In this document: piece after piece, positions 17,008-26,010 of the stretch | Layout of the letters: every line of letters begins with the position of its first letter | How positions within the stretch are numbered: position 1 is the first letter of the stretch | Origin: Alphaproteobacteria bacterium | Lineage (GTDB): Bacteria; Pseudomonadota; Alphaproteobacteria; Rhizobiales; Xanthobacteraceae | NCBI GenBank assembly: GCA_005884685.1 | Contig: VBAH01000076.1 | Coordinates: 1-64,000, forward strand | Length of the DNA: 64,000 nt | Direction: 5' to 3' | Made by a program: the position numbers and the translations under genes | The notes under the pieces: model-generated | What the model was told of the DNA's origin: nothing | Databases searched by the model: none | What the model saw: only the letters and a program-made list of their open reading frames with translations

Positions 17008-18135
17008 ATGCCGGTCGACGCGCCCGCGGATTCCACGCCGAGTTACCCCGGTTCGCACGGACTGGCGTCATCCGCGCAATGCGGTGGCGCCGCGCTCCCG
17101 ACGCCGCCGCAGCGAACCTACACGCTGCCCTCAGGCCGGGCGGTGCCGCTGCCGGTATTCTTGCCCGTCTACCAGGCGCGCGGGACGCTGTTCCGGCTGT
17201 TGCCGGAAGACAACGGCCTCGCGATCGAAGGCCTCATCGTCAACGCGTATTTTCTTTACAAGGAACGCAGCATCCGCAACCTGCTGCTGGGCGGCCGCAA
17301 GCTCACGGAGTTTGTTGGTTTTGACGGCTTTATCACGACGGACTCCGGAGCGTTTCAGGGATTTACCCGACAGCTCTTTCTCTCAAACAAGGAGATCGTA
17401 CGATTTCAGGATAAAATCCGCAGCGACGTGGCTGCACCGCTGGATCTCGTCACCCCTCCGGGGGACCGGCGCAGCGTCGCGGAAGCAAAGCTCGCCACGA
17501 CAAACAAACGCGTCAGAGAGGCACTCGATCTCGCCGAATACTCGGTGATCTCCGGCGTGCAGCAGGGCGGCCGTTTCATGGATCTGCGGCTGCGCGCCGT
17601 CGAAGAGCTGACAAGCATGGGCGTGCGCTACCTCGCGCTCGGAAGCCTGGTGCCGTTCTTCAACAGGAACCATGATCTTGGTTTTGTCGGCAGCGTCATC
17701 CGACAGGCGCGCGACATAGCCGGGCCGGACATGCCCATTCACGTCTACGGCGCCGGCGATCCGCTCGAACTGCCATTCATGGTCAAGCTGGGAGCCACGA
17801 TATTCGATTCTTCATCGTACGCCCATTATGCCAAAAAGGGCGCATACATGACGCCGTACGGCGCGCTGACCGAACCCTCTCGCCTGATCTCGGGAGAATA
17901 CGCCTGTTCGTGCGCGGCATGCCGGCAATCCGCCGGCGGCAGCGAGCTCTTTCACGACGCAGATCGCTTGAGCAAGCATAACCTGCATACGATTCTCGCA
18001 ACGGTCGCGCACGTCCGCGCAATATGGACGCGGCCGGAGATATTTCAGCGGTATCTCGACAAGGTTCTCGATATTCACCAGCGTTGGTTTCCGCAGAGCG
18101 CGCTGCAGCAATCGCTTGAGAAGCTGCTCGGATGA
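17008..18135 (+). CDS. Archaeal-type tRNA-guanine transglycosylase (TGT) catalytic-domain protein
   Basis: A 375-aa TIM-barrel base-exchange enzyme. It follows the archaeal TGT pattern more closely than bacterial Tgt: LIVNAYFLYKERSIR, TTDSGAFQGF (Asp112), SNKEIVRFQDKIRSD, LDLVTPPGD, GVQQGGRFMDLR, HVYGAGDP, IFDSSSYAHYAKKGAYMTP (Asp267, the nucleophile position) and the zinc site CSCAAC (Cys300, 302, 305) with His324. Both catalytic Asp and all zinc ligands are present, so it should be active. The archaeal PUA-containing C-terminus is missing. Such short archaeal-like TGTs include DpdA, which puts 7-deazaguanine into DNA. The substrate here is unknown. ATG 17008 precedes a poorly conserved ~35-residue leader. 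Confidence 0.85.
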   Translation: MPVDAPADSTPSYPGSHGLASSAQCGGAALPTPPQRTYTLPSGRAVPLPVFLPVYQARGTLFRLLPEDNGLAIEGLIVNAYFLYKERSIRNLLLGGRKLTEFVGFDGFITTDSGAFQGFTRQLFLSNKEIVRFQDKIRSDVAAPLDLVTPPGDRRSVAEAKLATTNKRVREALDLAEYSVISGVQQGGRFMDLRLRAVEELTSMGVRYLALGSLVPFFNRNHDLGFVGSVIRQARDIAGPDMPIHVYGAGDPLELPFMVKLGATIFDSSSYAHYAKKGAYMTPYGALTEPSRLISGEYACSCAACRQSAGGSELFHDADRLSKHNLHTILATVAHVRAIWTRPEIFQRYLDKVLDIHQRWFPQSALQQSLEKLLG

Positions 18136-19034
18136 CGGGGCGCGACCCTTCAGAGCGAATGGCGCAGTTGGCGCGAAATGCCGCCGCAGACATCGCGGCA
18201 GCCTATCGGATCGATCGGGATGCGGCGGCGGCACGCATTCTTGAAATCTGGCAGCGCGATGCCGCGCTGAAGGAGGCGTTGGCGCGCGAGCCAAGCGACG
18301 ATCGCGTGATGCGCATGCGCGCATTCAGGCAGGCTGTCGCGTCGGCGCGGCGAACGATCTATTTCGATCTGCGCCGTTATCGGCAGGACGAATCCGATCT
18401 GCCGCACGCCGCGCGGCAACTCGGCAGCGTCCCGCCCGGCGCGGAGCCGCAACGGGTGGCCGAAGTCGTCAGGTCGGCCGCATCGACGCATGTGAGCATC
18501 GCCGAGCGATTGGACCATATCGAGGACTTCTTCGCCGCATTGCTCGAGGCGATCGGAGAGCCGGAGCATCTGGTCGATGTCGGCGGCGGCGTGTTGCCGC
18601 TGATCTTTCCTTTCGATCGCGTGCCGACGCTGCGCCGTTATGTTTTGCTCGAGCGGGATCCGGCCATCGTCGGCGCGGTTGCGGCGTATTCCAGATGGCG
18701 TGGCGACGGAATAATCGCGGCCCAGGTCTGGGATATCAAGGACGGCTGGGACGCAGTCACCGTCCCCGAGCCGGGGTTCGATGTCGCGCTGATGCTCAAG
18801 CTGGTGCCGGTGATCAGGCGCCAGTTCCCGCAGCTGCTTGCGACCCTCGGCAGCGTACCGGCGCAACGGGTCATCGTCACCGGCTCCAAACAAGGGCTGG
18901 TGAAGCGGCGCTCGATTGTCCGGCGCGAGCTCGGCGTCATTCAGGACTTCGCCGAGCACTTTGAATTCGAGGAGATTGGCCGTTTCGAAACGGCCGATGA
19001 GGTGGGCCTGATTCTTCGGAAATCGGCACCCTGA
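18132..19034 (+). CDS. SAM methyltransferase resembling the 16S rRNA G1405-N7 (ArmA/FmrO) family
   Basis: A 300-aa protein. The N-terminal ~110 residues are helical and charged. Then come HVSIAERL (120-127, like the family's HxSTxERL), IEDFFAALLEAI, the SAM loop LVDVGGGVLPLIFPF (149-153), FDVALMLKLVPVIRRQ (the family's D-ALxLKLLPxLExQ) and VIVTGSKQGLVKR where ArmA/Rmt proteins have SFPTRSLxGR. These enzymes methylate G1405 of 16S rRNA and protect producers from aminoglycosides. Here the target is inferred only. The ATG overlaps the TGT stop (ATGA), so the pair is translationally coupled and may act on the same nucleic acid. Confidence 0.65.
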   Translation: MTGRDPSERMAQLARNAAADIAAAYRIDRDAAAARILEIWQRDAALKEALAREPSDDRVMRMRAFRQAVASARRTIYFDLRRYRQDESDLPHAARQLGSVPPGAEPQRVAEVVRSAASTHVSIAERLDHIEDFFAALLEAIGEPEHLVDVGGGVLPLIFPFDRVPTLRRYVLLERDPAIVGAVAAYSRWRGDGIIAAQVWDIKDGWDAVTVPEPGFDVALMLKLVPVIRRQFPQLLATLGSVPAQRVIVTGSKQGLVKRRSIVRRELGVIQDFAEHFEFEEIGRFETADEVGLILRKSAP

Positions 19035-19112
19035 AACGGCTCGGCGGAGATGTTGACGGCGCCGAAATGGAGCGCCATGTCACGCCGCACCGGTTTGCCG
19101 CCGCGTTGCGCG

Positions 19113-20672
19113 TCATCCGTATTCGGCGAATGGATTGTATCCCGCCCGGACATAGTCGGGCGGATATTCCTGCCATACCGGCGTGACGCGGAATGCCTGC
19201 CAGTCGGGCAGGAGGCTGGTCCAGGGAGCGTCTGCCCGTTCCAGTGCGAAGCCCGGCTGGCAGCGCGACAAGGCTTCGGGCGCTCGGTCGGCGAGCAGGA
19301 AAAATGACCCGGGCACCATGAGGGCCGACACCAGATCCTCCGCGATGGGCCCTTGCGCCACCATCGCGATCTCGCACGCTGCGGTCGACGACAGAAAATC
19401 ATGCAGATCATGGAAGCGCGCCGTTTCGGCGCGGCGAAGAATGGCGTCTTCGCCGGCGAGCGGAGAGATGCTCAGCGGTACGACGCGCCAGGCCGAACGC
19501 GTCCGCATGATGAGTTGCTGCGCAACGTCCGGCGTGACCCCGGGAAGCAGGAGGACGAGGAGGAAGCGGATTGCTGCCAATGCCTTGCCTTGGTCGTCGG
19601 CCAGCATCCGCCGCAGCGCCGCCGCGCTGCGCTGCGCGCCGTCGGCGGGCACAGCCGGAGCGGGCGCAGCCAAGGCCGCGGAGATTGCGGCTGCCATGCT
19701 GAAGCGCGGTTCGGCCGTATCGTGGACGGCCAGCAAGCCGGCACGCGCAAAAGCGCGCAGCCGGCACAAGTCGTTCTCGGTGGCGCTACCGTTCGGATTG
19801 ACGACGAGGACCCGTTTGCCGAAGGCGAATGCTTCGGCCAGCGAATTGGTCCCGCCCGTGCTTACGACCAGGTCGGCATGAGCAAGCGCGGCCACGATGT
19901 CGCGCTCGGGCGGATCGAGCAGGAGCTCGACATTCGGCAACGCCGTCGCGCGTGCCGCGAGATCGCCCCGCACGGGATCGGGAACGAGCGGGCCGAGCAG
20001 CAGCCGAAAGCGCGCTTCCCGCAGGGCGTGAGCAGCGTCCAGGGCAGCGGCGAGCATCGCGTGCGTGCGGGTGTAGGCGCCTCCCCCTGAATTCACCACG
20101 ATGCAAGGCGCAGCCGCCTGCGCCGTGGGCGGCAACGCGGGGGGGCGCAGCGCCGCAATGCATCCGACCCGTTCCTGCCGCGGTGCCAGACCCTCGGCAT
20201 CCACCCTGAATCCGTCGGCAAACAGCACATGGTCGACGAACGCGAAATCCGCCGCCTGTGCGCTCCCCGGGACGACATGGCCCCATTCGGTCTCTTCCAG
20301 GATCGCGACATGCCGCGCGCCGCCGAGGTCCAGCCCGTCGATCAACTCTGCCAGCATCATCCAGTGAGTGACCACGAGCTGGGGCCGCTCGCGCGCGATG
20401 GCGGCGCGAAAATGGCGGCGATTGGCGGCCAGCGTCCGGGCGATGTAGGCGCAATACTCCGTCTCGGCGCCCTCTTCGCACAGATGGATGGCGTCGAAGA
20501 TGCCGTCGTCGCCGAGATGCGCGAGCCTGCGCTGCTCGAACGGCAGTGTCAGCAGCGCGAGGCGGATCGGATCGGGCGCGCTTGCCCGCAACGCCCGTGC
20601 GACGGCAAGCACGACGCGCATGTTGCCGAGTCCGTACCAACCGCCGACGACGAAAAGGATCGTTGGCTGCAC
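19113..20672 (-). CDS. GT-B-fold glycosyltransferase (MurG/MGT-like) with extra C-terminal domain
   Basis: A 519-aa protein. The start ILFVVGGWYGLGNMRVVLAV resembles the N-terminal Rossmann loop of MurG-type glycosyltransferases. The C-terminal nucleotide-sugar site is seen in IVVNSGGGAYTRTHAMLAAA, LLDPPERDIVAALAHADLVV and STGGTNSLAEAFAFGKRVLV (GG-N-SLAEA, E contacting ribose). About 160 residues after this (from ~360) match nothing I recognise and end in an aromatic-rich tail. It is the last gene of the minus-strand cluster, 18 nt after the GH65 gene. Donor and acceptor are unknown. Confidence 0.8.
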   Translation of the reverse strand: MQPTILFVVGGWYGLGNMRVVLAVARALRASAPDPIRLALLTLPFEQRRLAHLGDDGIFDAIHLCEEGAETEYCAYIARTLAANRRHFRAAIARERPQLVVTHWMMLAELIDGLDLGGARHVAILEETEWGHVVPGSAQAADFAFVDHVLFADGFRVDAEGLAPRQERVGCIAALRPPALPPTAQAAAPCIVVNSGGGAYTRTHAMLAAALDAAHALREARFRLLLGPLVPDPVRGDLAARATALPNVELLLDPPERDIVAALAHADLVVSTGGTNSLAEAFAFGKRVLVVNPNGSATENDLCRLRAFARAGLLAVHDTAEPRFSMAAAISAALAAPAPAVPADGAQRSAAALRRMLADDQGKALAAIRFLLVLLLPGVTPDVAQQLIMRTRSAWRVVPLSISPLAGEDAILRRAETARFHDLHDFLSSTAACEIAMVAQGPIAEDLVSALMVPGSFFLLADRAPEALSRCQPGFALERADAPWTSLLPDWQAFRVTPVWQEYPPDYVRAGYNPFAEYG

Positions 20673-20690
20673 CGTTCCCGCCCTCCCGGA

Positions 20691-22994
20691 CTAGCCGCGC
20701 CGCGTCCCGAGGGAGCGGGCCGGCAGCTCGAACACCGCCTTGCCGCCGGCGGCGAGGCTAGCGTGCCGGCCGTTGCAGCGCACCGCCAGCGGCAGGTCGC
20801 CGTCGACGTGGCATACCGACGCGCGGCGCGCATCGAACTCAACGGCTATTCGTCGGCCGCGCCACGCGATCGTCATTGCGGCTCCCGTCCATTCCCGCGG
20901 CAGCGCAGGATCAAGCGCGATCTCATCGCCATCGCCACGGAAACCCGCGATGCCGTGAATCAGCGCGAGCAGGGCTCCCGCATAGGCGCCGAAATGGATG
21001 CCGTTGCGATAGTGCTCGCGCGGAGCGAAGTCCAGATTGTAACGGGCCGACTGCATGACGAGCTGGCGCGCGAGCGCAAGGTCGCCGGTGCGCGCTGCCG
21101 CCAGCGCGTGCGGCGCCAAGCTGAGCGAGGAGCCGTGGATGGTGCGCGCTTCATAGAACGCCAGATTCGCCGCGAGGCAGCGGCGGTCGGCGAGGTGTGG
21201 AAGCAGTGCGAACAGCAGCAGGACGTCCGCCTGCTTGGTCAGTTGGGTGGAGAACGGGTCGAGCCGATCGGCCCGCTGCTGGTCCTCGACGCCCAGGCTC
21301 GGGAGGGGTGCATCGCTTGGTTGGCGCGTCTGGTCCGGCAGCTCGAAATAGCCATGAAACAGCGGCCACACGCCGTCACCGCGCGGAGCCGGGACGAAGG
21401 TGTCGGCGGCGATCTGCCGCCAACGCTCGCGCGCGGACCGGTCGGCGCCGTAGCGCGACAACTCCTCACGCCGATCAGGCATGGCGCGTTCGAGGCGGTC
21501 GAGCGCGCCCGCGCACCATTGCAACGCCCATGCGGCGAGCGCGTTGGTCGCCGCGTGATGGTCGACCGGAAAATGAAACTCGTCGAAGCACATGACAGCG
21601 CGCGCCCCGCGTTTGCCGATGCGCGGATCGTGGCGCATGAGGTCAGCGAGGTAGACCGCGGCGCGCGCGGTCAGGCGCACGCACTCCTCTGAGAAGAAAC
21701 CTGCGTCGCCTGTGAACGCCAGGTAGGTCGCGAGCGAATGGATCACGCAGGCGGACAAATGAAATACCAGCTCGCCGCTCCATTCCTTGCGCGTGACGCC
21801 GGTAAACGGATCGGCGATCAGTGCAGGCGCGGCCGGACGGCCGGCGCGATCGGACTCTTCCGGGAAGCGCGCACCGTGGAAGCCCGTGCGGGCGGCGCAT
21901 CGTTCCGCTTCCTCCAAGGTCGCGATGCGGAATCGCAGCATCGACCGGGCGATGTCGGGCGCGGTCAGCGCGAAATACGGATTGAGATAGAGTTCGCTGT
22001 TGAAGAAGAAATGGCCGGAGTGATATTCGCTGGTCAGCCCGCGCGCCGGAACGTTCTGCACCTGCCGGGTCGCGTCGGCGCATTGCAAGAGCTGGAACTG
22101 CGCATAGCGCAAGCCGAGTCGATCGGATGCAGGCCCCACGATCGTCGTCTCGTTGCGCCAGCGCCGCGTCCAGATCGCGCGGTGGCGGGACAAGATCGCG
22201 GCAAGCGGGCTGCTCAACACGGCCGGCGGCGCCCCGATAGCTACCGCCGCTCGCGTCTCGATCGTGAAACCGCCGCCGCCCTCGCGGGAGGCGACGACCA
22301 CGGCGCGGGCGCGCTCCACACGGGGCACGGCGGCGTTGATCCCGCTTGCGCGGAACGACATGCAGAGGTGCACGTCCGGTCCGCCGCCGCGCAGACGTGC
22401 GCTGATGTGCAGCCGCTCGGCCGCGGCCTCCGGCACGGCGATGTCCAGATTGTGCAGCCGGATGCCTTCGAGCGTGCCGCCGAAATCTCCATTCCCTTCG
22501 CGCCAATCGGCTCCCAGTGCCAGCGCGATCGGGGCCGTGTGGTTTAGCGCCCGTACCTCATTGACGCAGACAACGGCATCCTGCGCTTCCGCCGGGAGGA
22601 AGACCTGGCGGCGCAGCTGCGTGTCGCGACCGCGATGGTCACGCACGGTGAGTTCGAGCGATACCGTGGCGGCTCGCATGTCGAGGCTGTGGCTGAAGGC
22701 GACGAGTTGCGTGCCCGCAACAGGCAATGGCACTCCGCCGACCAGCAGCTGCCAATAGTCGGGGTTGCAAAGGTTCACCAGATGGCTGGCGACCGTGAGC
22801 CCAGGCGCGTATACGTCCGCGTGAAAGAAGCCCGGCTGGCCGCCGCCCGCATCGAAATCGACAGTCGCCCGAAGCCCCAGCCGTCCGTTGCTCAGCGCAA
22901 ACAGGGTTTCATAGTAGCCGTCTTCGCGCGGGTCGTAACATGGGCGCGTCAATACCCATTCGTCGGACATGTCGGATTCACACGCCGCGCTCAC
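20691..22994 (-). CDS. Glycoside hydrolase family 65 enzyme (disaccharide phosphorylase type)
   Basis: A 767-aa protein of full GH65 length. N-terminal beta-sandwich begins YETLFALSNGRLGLRA. The barrel has GLTSEYHSGHFFFNSELYLN, then HGARFPEES. The catalytic acid Glu is in CFDEFHFPVDHHAATNALA (family DEYH, about residue 470). TKQADVLLLFALLP and the phosphate loop TIHGSSLS follow. HGSSLS is the phosphate-binding signature of inverting phosphorylases (maltose, trehalose, kojibiose), so phosphorolysis or reverse synthesis via beta-glucose-1-phosphate is likely. The start is GTG 22994, since GTGA overlaps the epimerase stop. Confidence 0.87.
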   Translation of the reverse strand: MSAACESDMSDEWVLTRPCYDPREDGYYETLFALSNGRLGLRATVDFDAGGGQPGFFHADVYAPGLTVASHLVNLCNPDYWQLLVGGVPLPVAGTQLVAFSHSLDMRAATVSLELTVRDHRGRDTQLRRQVFLPAEAQDAVVCVNEVRALNHTAPIALALGADWREGNGDFGGTLEGIRLHNLDIAVPEAAAERLHISARLRGGGPDVHLCMSFRASGINAAVPRVERARAVVVASREGGGGFTIETRAAVAIGAPPAVLSSPLAAILSRHRAIWTRRWRNETTIVGPASDRLGLRYAQFQLLQCADATRQVQNVPARGLTSEYHSGHFFFNSELYLNPYFALTAPDIARSMLRFRIATLEEAERCAARTGFHGARFPEESDRAGRPAAPALIADPFTGVTRKEWSGELVFHLSACVIHSLATYLAFTGDAGFFSEECVRLTARAAVYLADLMRHDPRIGKRGARAVMCFDEFHFPVDHHAATNALAAWALQWCAGALDRLERAMPDRREELSRYGADRSARERWRQIAADTFVPAPRGDGVWPLFHGYFELPDQTRQPSDAPLPSLGVEDQQRADRLDPFSTQLTKQADVLLLFALLPHLADRRCLAANLAFYEARTIHGSSLSLAPHALAAARTGDLALARQLVMQSARYNLDFAPREHYRNGIHFGAYAGALLALIHGIAGFRGDGDEIALDPALPREWTGAAMTIAWRGRRIAVEFDARRASVCHVDGDLPLAVRCNGRHASLAAGGKAVFELPARSLGTRRG

Positions 22995-24025
22995 GGCCCA
23001 CGCGCTGCGACAAGCCGGGCATCGTGCGGCGCTCTTCTGACCGCTACGCCGGTCTCCAGCAAGTGCCGGATGTTCGAGTGAATTGCGGCAGCCGGGTCAG
23101 CGAGGCGCCCGCTGCCGATCGCCTGTGCCACCTGTTTGGCGCCGTCGGAGACGTCGTAATGGCAGGAGAAGTTGAGCTGCTCGGCGATCTTGCGGGCCGA
23201 AACATGGTACGAGCGCGCATCCTGCACAGGCTCGATCACAATCTCGCACGCGGGCGCCGCGGACGCCGCAACGATCTCGGCAAGCTCGAGAACCGTGTGA
23301 TTGGAGGCACAGACGTTGAAACTCTGGCCGCAGACGAGCTCGGCGTCGGCGTTCGCCAGCAAAAGATACGCGCGAACCAGATCCTCGATGACCACATTCG
23401 GGCGCCGCTGCTGTCCCCCGTGCACGCGCAATCGTCCCGCTGCGACGGCCTGCGCGGCAAAGATGTTGACCGTCAGATCGAGCCGCATGCGCGGCGACCA
23501 GCCGCATACCGTGGCGGCGCGCAGGTTCACCCCGGCGAACCCGCGCCCGCTCTCGGCCGACAGGAAGAGATCGGTCTCGGATTTGAACCTTCCATAAAGT
23601 GAGATCGGCCGATGCGGCGTAGCCTCGTCGACGTCCGGCTCTGCGCGCACGCCGTATACGGTTGCGGTCGAAGCGTTGACGAATCGCGCAACCCCTTCGG
23701 CCTTCGCGCGGCGGATCAGCCGCACTGTGGCGTCGAGATTGATTGCGCGGGTGAGCTCGGGATCCAGCTCTGCGCTTGGATCGTTCGACATGGCCGCCAA
23801 ATGGATCACGGTGTCGACGCCTTGGAGCGCGGCAGCGACCGCGTTTTCGTCGCGGATGTCAGCCTTGCGCACATCGAGACGCTCGGGCACGGATCGCCGC
23901 GGAACCAGATCGCCGAAGAACTGGGCATCGAGCACGCGCACGCGCCAACCCTGGTCGAGAAGGGCGGGCACGAGGCGGCAACCGACGTAGCCGCAGCCGC
24001 CGGTGACCAGGATCAGGCCGCTCAT
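22991..24025 (-). CDS. NAD-dependent nucleotide-sugar epimerase/dehydratase
   Basis: A 344-aa extended SDR. VTGGCGYVGCRLVPALLDQG binds NAD. VIHLAAMSNDPSAELDP, NASTATVYG and the catalytic Tyr/Lys in SLYGRFKSE follow. The pattern matches sugar-nucleotide epimerases and reductases near DegT aminotransferases. ATG 24025 overlaps the DegT stop (ATGA), and its own stop overlaps the GH65 start (GTGA), so all three are translationally coupled. Confidence 0.88.
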   Translation of the reverse strand: MSGLILVTGGCGYVGCRLVPALLDQGWRVRVLDAQFFGDLVPRRSVPERLDVRKADIRDENAVAAALQGVDTVIHLAAMSNDPSAELDPELTRAINLDATVRLIRRAKAEGVARFVNASTATVYGVRAEPDVDEATPHRPISLYGRFKSETDLFLSAESGRGFAGVNLRAATVCGWSPRMRLDLTVNIFAAQAVAAGRLRVHGGQQRRPNVVIEDLVRAYLLLANADAELVCGQSFNVCASNHTVLELAEIVAASAAPACEIVIEPVQDARSYHVSARKIAEQLNFSCHYDVSDGAKQVAQAIGSGRLADPAAAIHSNIRHLLETGVAVRRAPHDARLVAARGP

Positions 24026-25161
24026 TGTATCCTCTCCGTCAACGGCAGCGCTTCGAGCGCTGGTTCGCGGTGAAACGCGCGCACGGCGTTTACGATCGTA
24101 AGCACATCGATGTCGGTCAGATGCGCGTAAATCGGCAAGGATAGTTGCTCGCAGGCCTGACGCTCGCAATTCGCAACGCCGCCCCGGCCGATGAGAATGC
24201 CGCGTGCCGCCGGCTGGCGATGGATCGGGGTGGGGTAATGAACGCTCGCATCGATCCCCCGGCCGCGCAAGAATTCACGCAACGCATCGCGCCGGTCGCT
24301 CATGATCGAATAGTGATAATAGACGCAGTGCTCGGCTGGGGCTTCGCGCGGCAGTCGCAGTGGCAGGCCAGCGAGCGCCGCGTGATAACGCGCCGCGACC
24401 CGCCGATGACGCGCGATGGTGGCATCGATGTGACGCAGCTTCATCCGGAGGATCTCTGCCTGGAGCGGGTCCAGCCGGCTGTTGAAGCCCCACGTTGCCA
24501 CGCTGTCGCGCGTCATGAGACCGTGATTGCGCAGCAGCCTGAGCGAAGCCGCCAATTCGCCGTCGTCGGTCGTGACCATGCCGGCATCGCCGCACGCACC
24601 CAGGATCTTTTGCGGATGAAGGCTGAAACAGCCGGCGCGCGCCAAACGTCCGGCCGGCACGCCGTCCAAGGTCGCGCCGAATGCCTGGGAGGCATCCTCG
24701 ATGACGACGAGCCCGTTGCGCTCGGCAATGGCGGCAATCTCGCGCATCCGTGCCGGCCGACCGCGCAGGTGGACGGCGATCACCGCCCTGGTGCGAGGGC
24801 CAACGGCGTCGGCCAGTGCAACAGGATCGAGGTTTTCATCGTCCCCGACGTCGACCAGACAAGGGATTGCGCCGGCATGGTGAATGGCCGCGACGGTGGC
24901 AACGAATGTGTTCGGCGTCGTTATCACCTCGTCGCCCGGGCCGATCGCGAGAGCCTTCAGCGTCAGCCACAACGCGTCCGTTCCGGAATTGACCGCAACC
25001 ACATGCCCGACACCCAGCCGGTCGGCGACCGCAGCTTCGAACGACTCCACCGATGGGCCGAGAATATATTGCCCGTGCCGGATAACCCTGGAAACCGCGG
25101 CGAGAATCTCCTCAGCTAACGCTGCGTTGTTCTCCTTCACGTTGATTATCGGGATATCCAT
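24022..25161 (-). CDS. DegT/DnrJ/EryC1 family PLP aminotransferase
   Basis: A 379-aa sugar aminotransferase type. NSGTDALWLTLKAL is the phosphate loop, TTPNTFVATVAAIHHAGAIP is family-typical, VVIEDASQAFGATLDG binds the ring, and the Schiff-base Lys is in FSLHPQKILGACGDAG (about residue 183). Such enzymes transaminate keto groups of nucleotide-bound sugars or cyclitols. ATG 25161 has GGAG 8 nt upstream. With the epimerase it suggests formation of an aminosugar or aminocyclitol. Confidence 0.88.
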   Translation of the reverse strand: MDIPIINVKENNAALAEEILAAVSRVIRHGQYILGPSVESFEAAVADRLGVGHVVAVNSGTDALWLTLKALAIGPGDEVITTPNTFVATVAAIHHAGAIPCLVDVGDDENLDPVALADAVGPRTRAVIAVHLRGRPARMREIAAIAERNGLVVIEDASQAFGATLDGVPAGRLARAGCFSLHPQKILGACGDAGMVTTDDGELAASLRLLRNHGLMTRDSVATWGFNSRLDPLQAEILRMKLRHIDATIARHRRVAARYHAALAGLPLRLPREAPAEHCVYYHYSIMSDRRDALREFLRGRGIDASVHYPTPIHRQPAARGILIGRGGVANCERQACEQLSLPIYAHLTDIDVLTIVNAVRAFHREPALEALPLTERIQ

Positions 25162-25316
25162 CAGCGGCGCTCCGCACCCATCAACGCGGCCACGCGGCGG
25201 CACTGCGCGGCGCCGGCCGCGGCAGCATGATGGTGCGCGCGGCCAAGCGCAGCATTCCGGCGGTCGGCATTGCAACGATGCGGATGCCGGCGGGGCGCAA
25301 CCGGCCCGGTCTGCGA

Positions 25317-25988
25317 TCAACCGGCCCCGAGCCGGGACGAAAGATGAGGAATGCCGCAGCGATCCGTGCCTTCTTCGCTGGGAGGCGTCGAGCGCGAGAT
25401 GACCGCCAGGCGATGCAGGAGAGCGGTGGCCGATTCCTTTGCCGAGCGGGTAAAGCAAACCTCGATCCCGAGACGCAGCGCTGCCTCGCGCTCGGCGGCA
25501 AAGGCCGCGGAGCTGTTCGGTCCTGCATAATCGATTCCCTTTACGAAGATGTTTGGCCGGACGCACTCGAGCGTCGCGATCGCATTTGCCCAATCATTGA
25601 TCGCCACTGCATCCACAAAGCGGATCGCATCGACCATGCGGGCGCGTGCATTTTGGTCGAAGACCGGGCGGCCTTCTCCTTTCGCGACGAAGCGGTCCGC
25701 AGTGACGGTCACGACCAGCCGGTCCGCGTAGGAGGCGGCTTCGCGAAAGTGGTCGACATGGCCGATATGCAGGGGGTCGAAACAGCCGTGGCACAGCGCG
25801 ACCGTCAGTCCCTGATGACGCCACGTGCGGACGCGTTGCGCAACCTCCGTAATGGCGAAGGAGACCTCATGCCGCTCCCGGGCTGAAGGCTGCACCGTGA
25901 CATTCCCTGCCGGCGAGCCGCATGCATCGGCGGGTTGCCGAGCGTGATTCTGCGTGGCGCCGGGACGGAAGGAGTGGGCCTCGCTCAT
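25317..25988 (-). CDS. RfaE/GCT-type nucleotidyltransferase (HIGH superfamily)
   Basis: A 223-aa cytidylyl/adenylyltransferase-fold protein. CHGCFDPLHIGHVDHFREAA contains the HIGH nucleotide site. VTVTADRFVAKGEGRPVF and FVKGIDYAG match the HldE (RfaE) C-domain and glycerol-phosphate cytidylyltransferases. The C-terminal ~40 residues diverge. ATG 25988 has GGGAG and lies 22 nt after the PhyH stop. It likely activates a sugar or polyol phosphate for the epimerase and DegT enzymes. A 155-bp gap to the next gene shows no convincing coding sequence. Confidence 0.82.
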   Translation of the reverse strand: MSEAHSFRPGATQNHARQPADACGSPAGNVTVQPSARERHEVSFAITEVAQRVRTWRHQGLTVALCHGCFDPLHIGHVDHFREAASYADRLVVTVTADRFVAKGEGRPVFDQNARARMVDAIRFVDAVAINDWANAIATLECVRPNIFVKGIDYAGPNSSAAFAAEREAALRLGIEVCFTRSAKESATALLHRLAVISRSTPPSEEGTDRCGIPHLSSRLGAG

Positions 25989-26010
25989 GGTTCTCCCGGG
26001 CCCTCTGCAC

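Noticed and set aside
17008-18135. Assigning the TGT-like gene as housekeeping tgt (queuosine)
   Set aside because: The motifs are archaeal-type, and no queA, yajC or secD neighbour is present, as would be usual for tgt.
17008-19034. A dpd-type DNA 7-deazaguanine modification system
   Set aside because: Only a DpdA-like TGT is seen. No DpdB-K genes and no preQ0 synthesis genes (queC, queD, queE, folE) are in the window.
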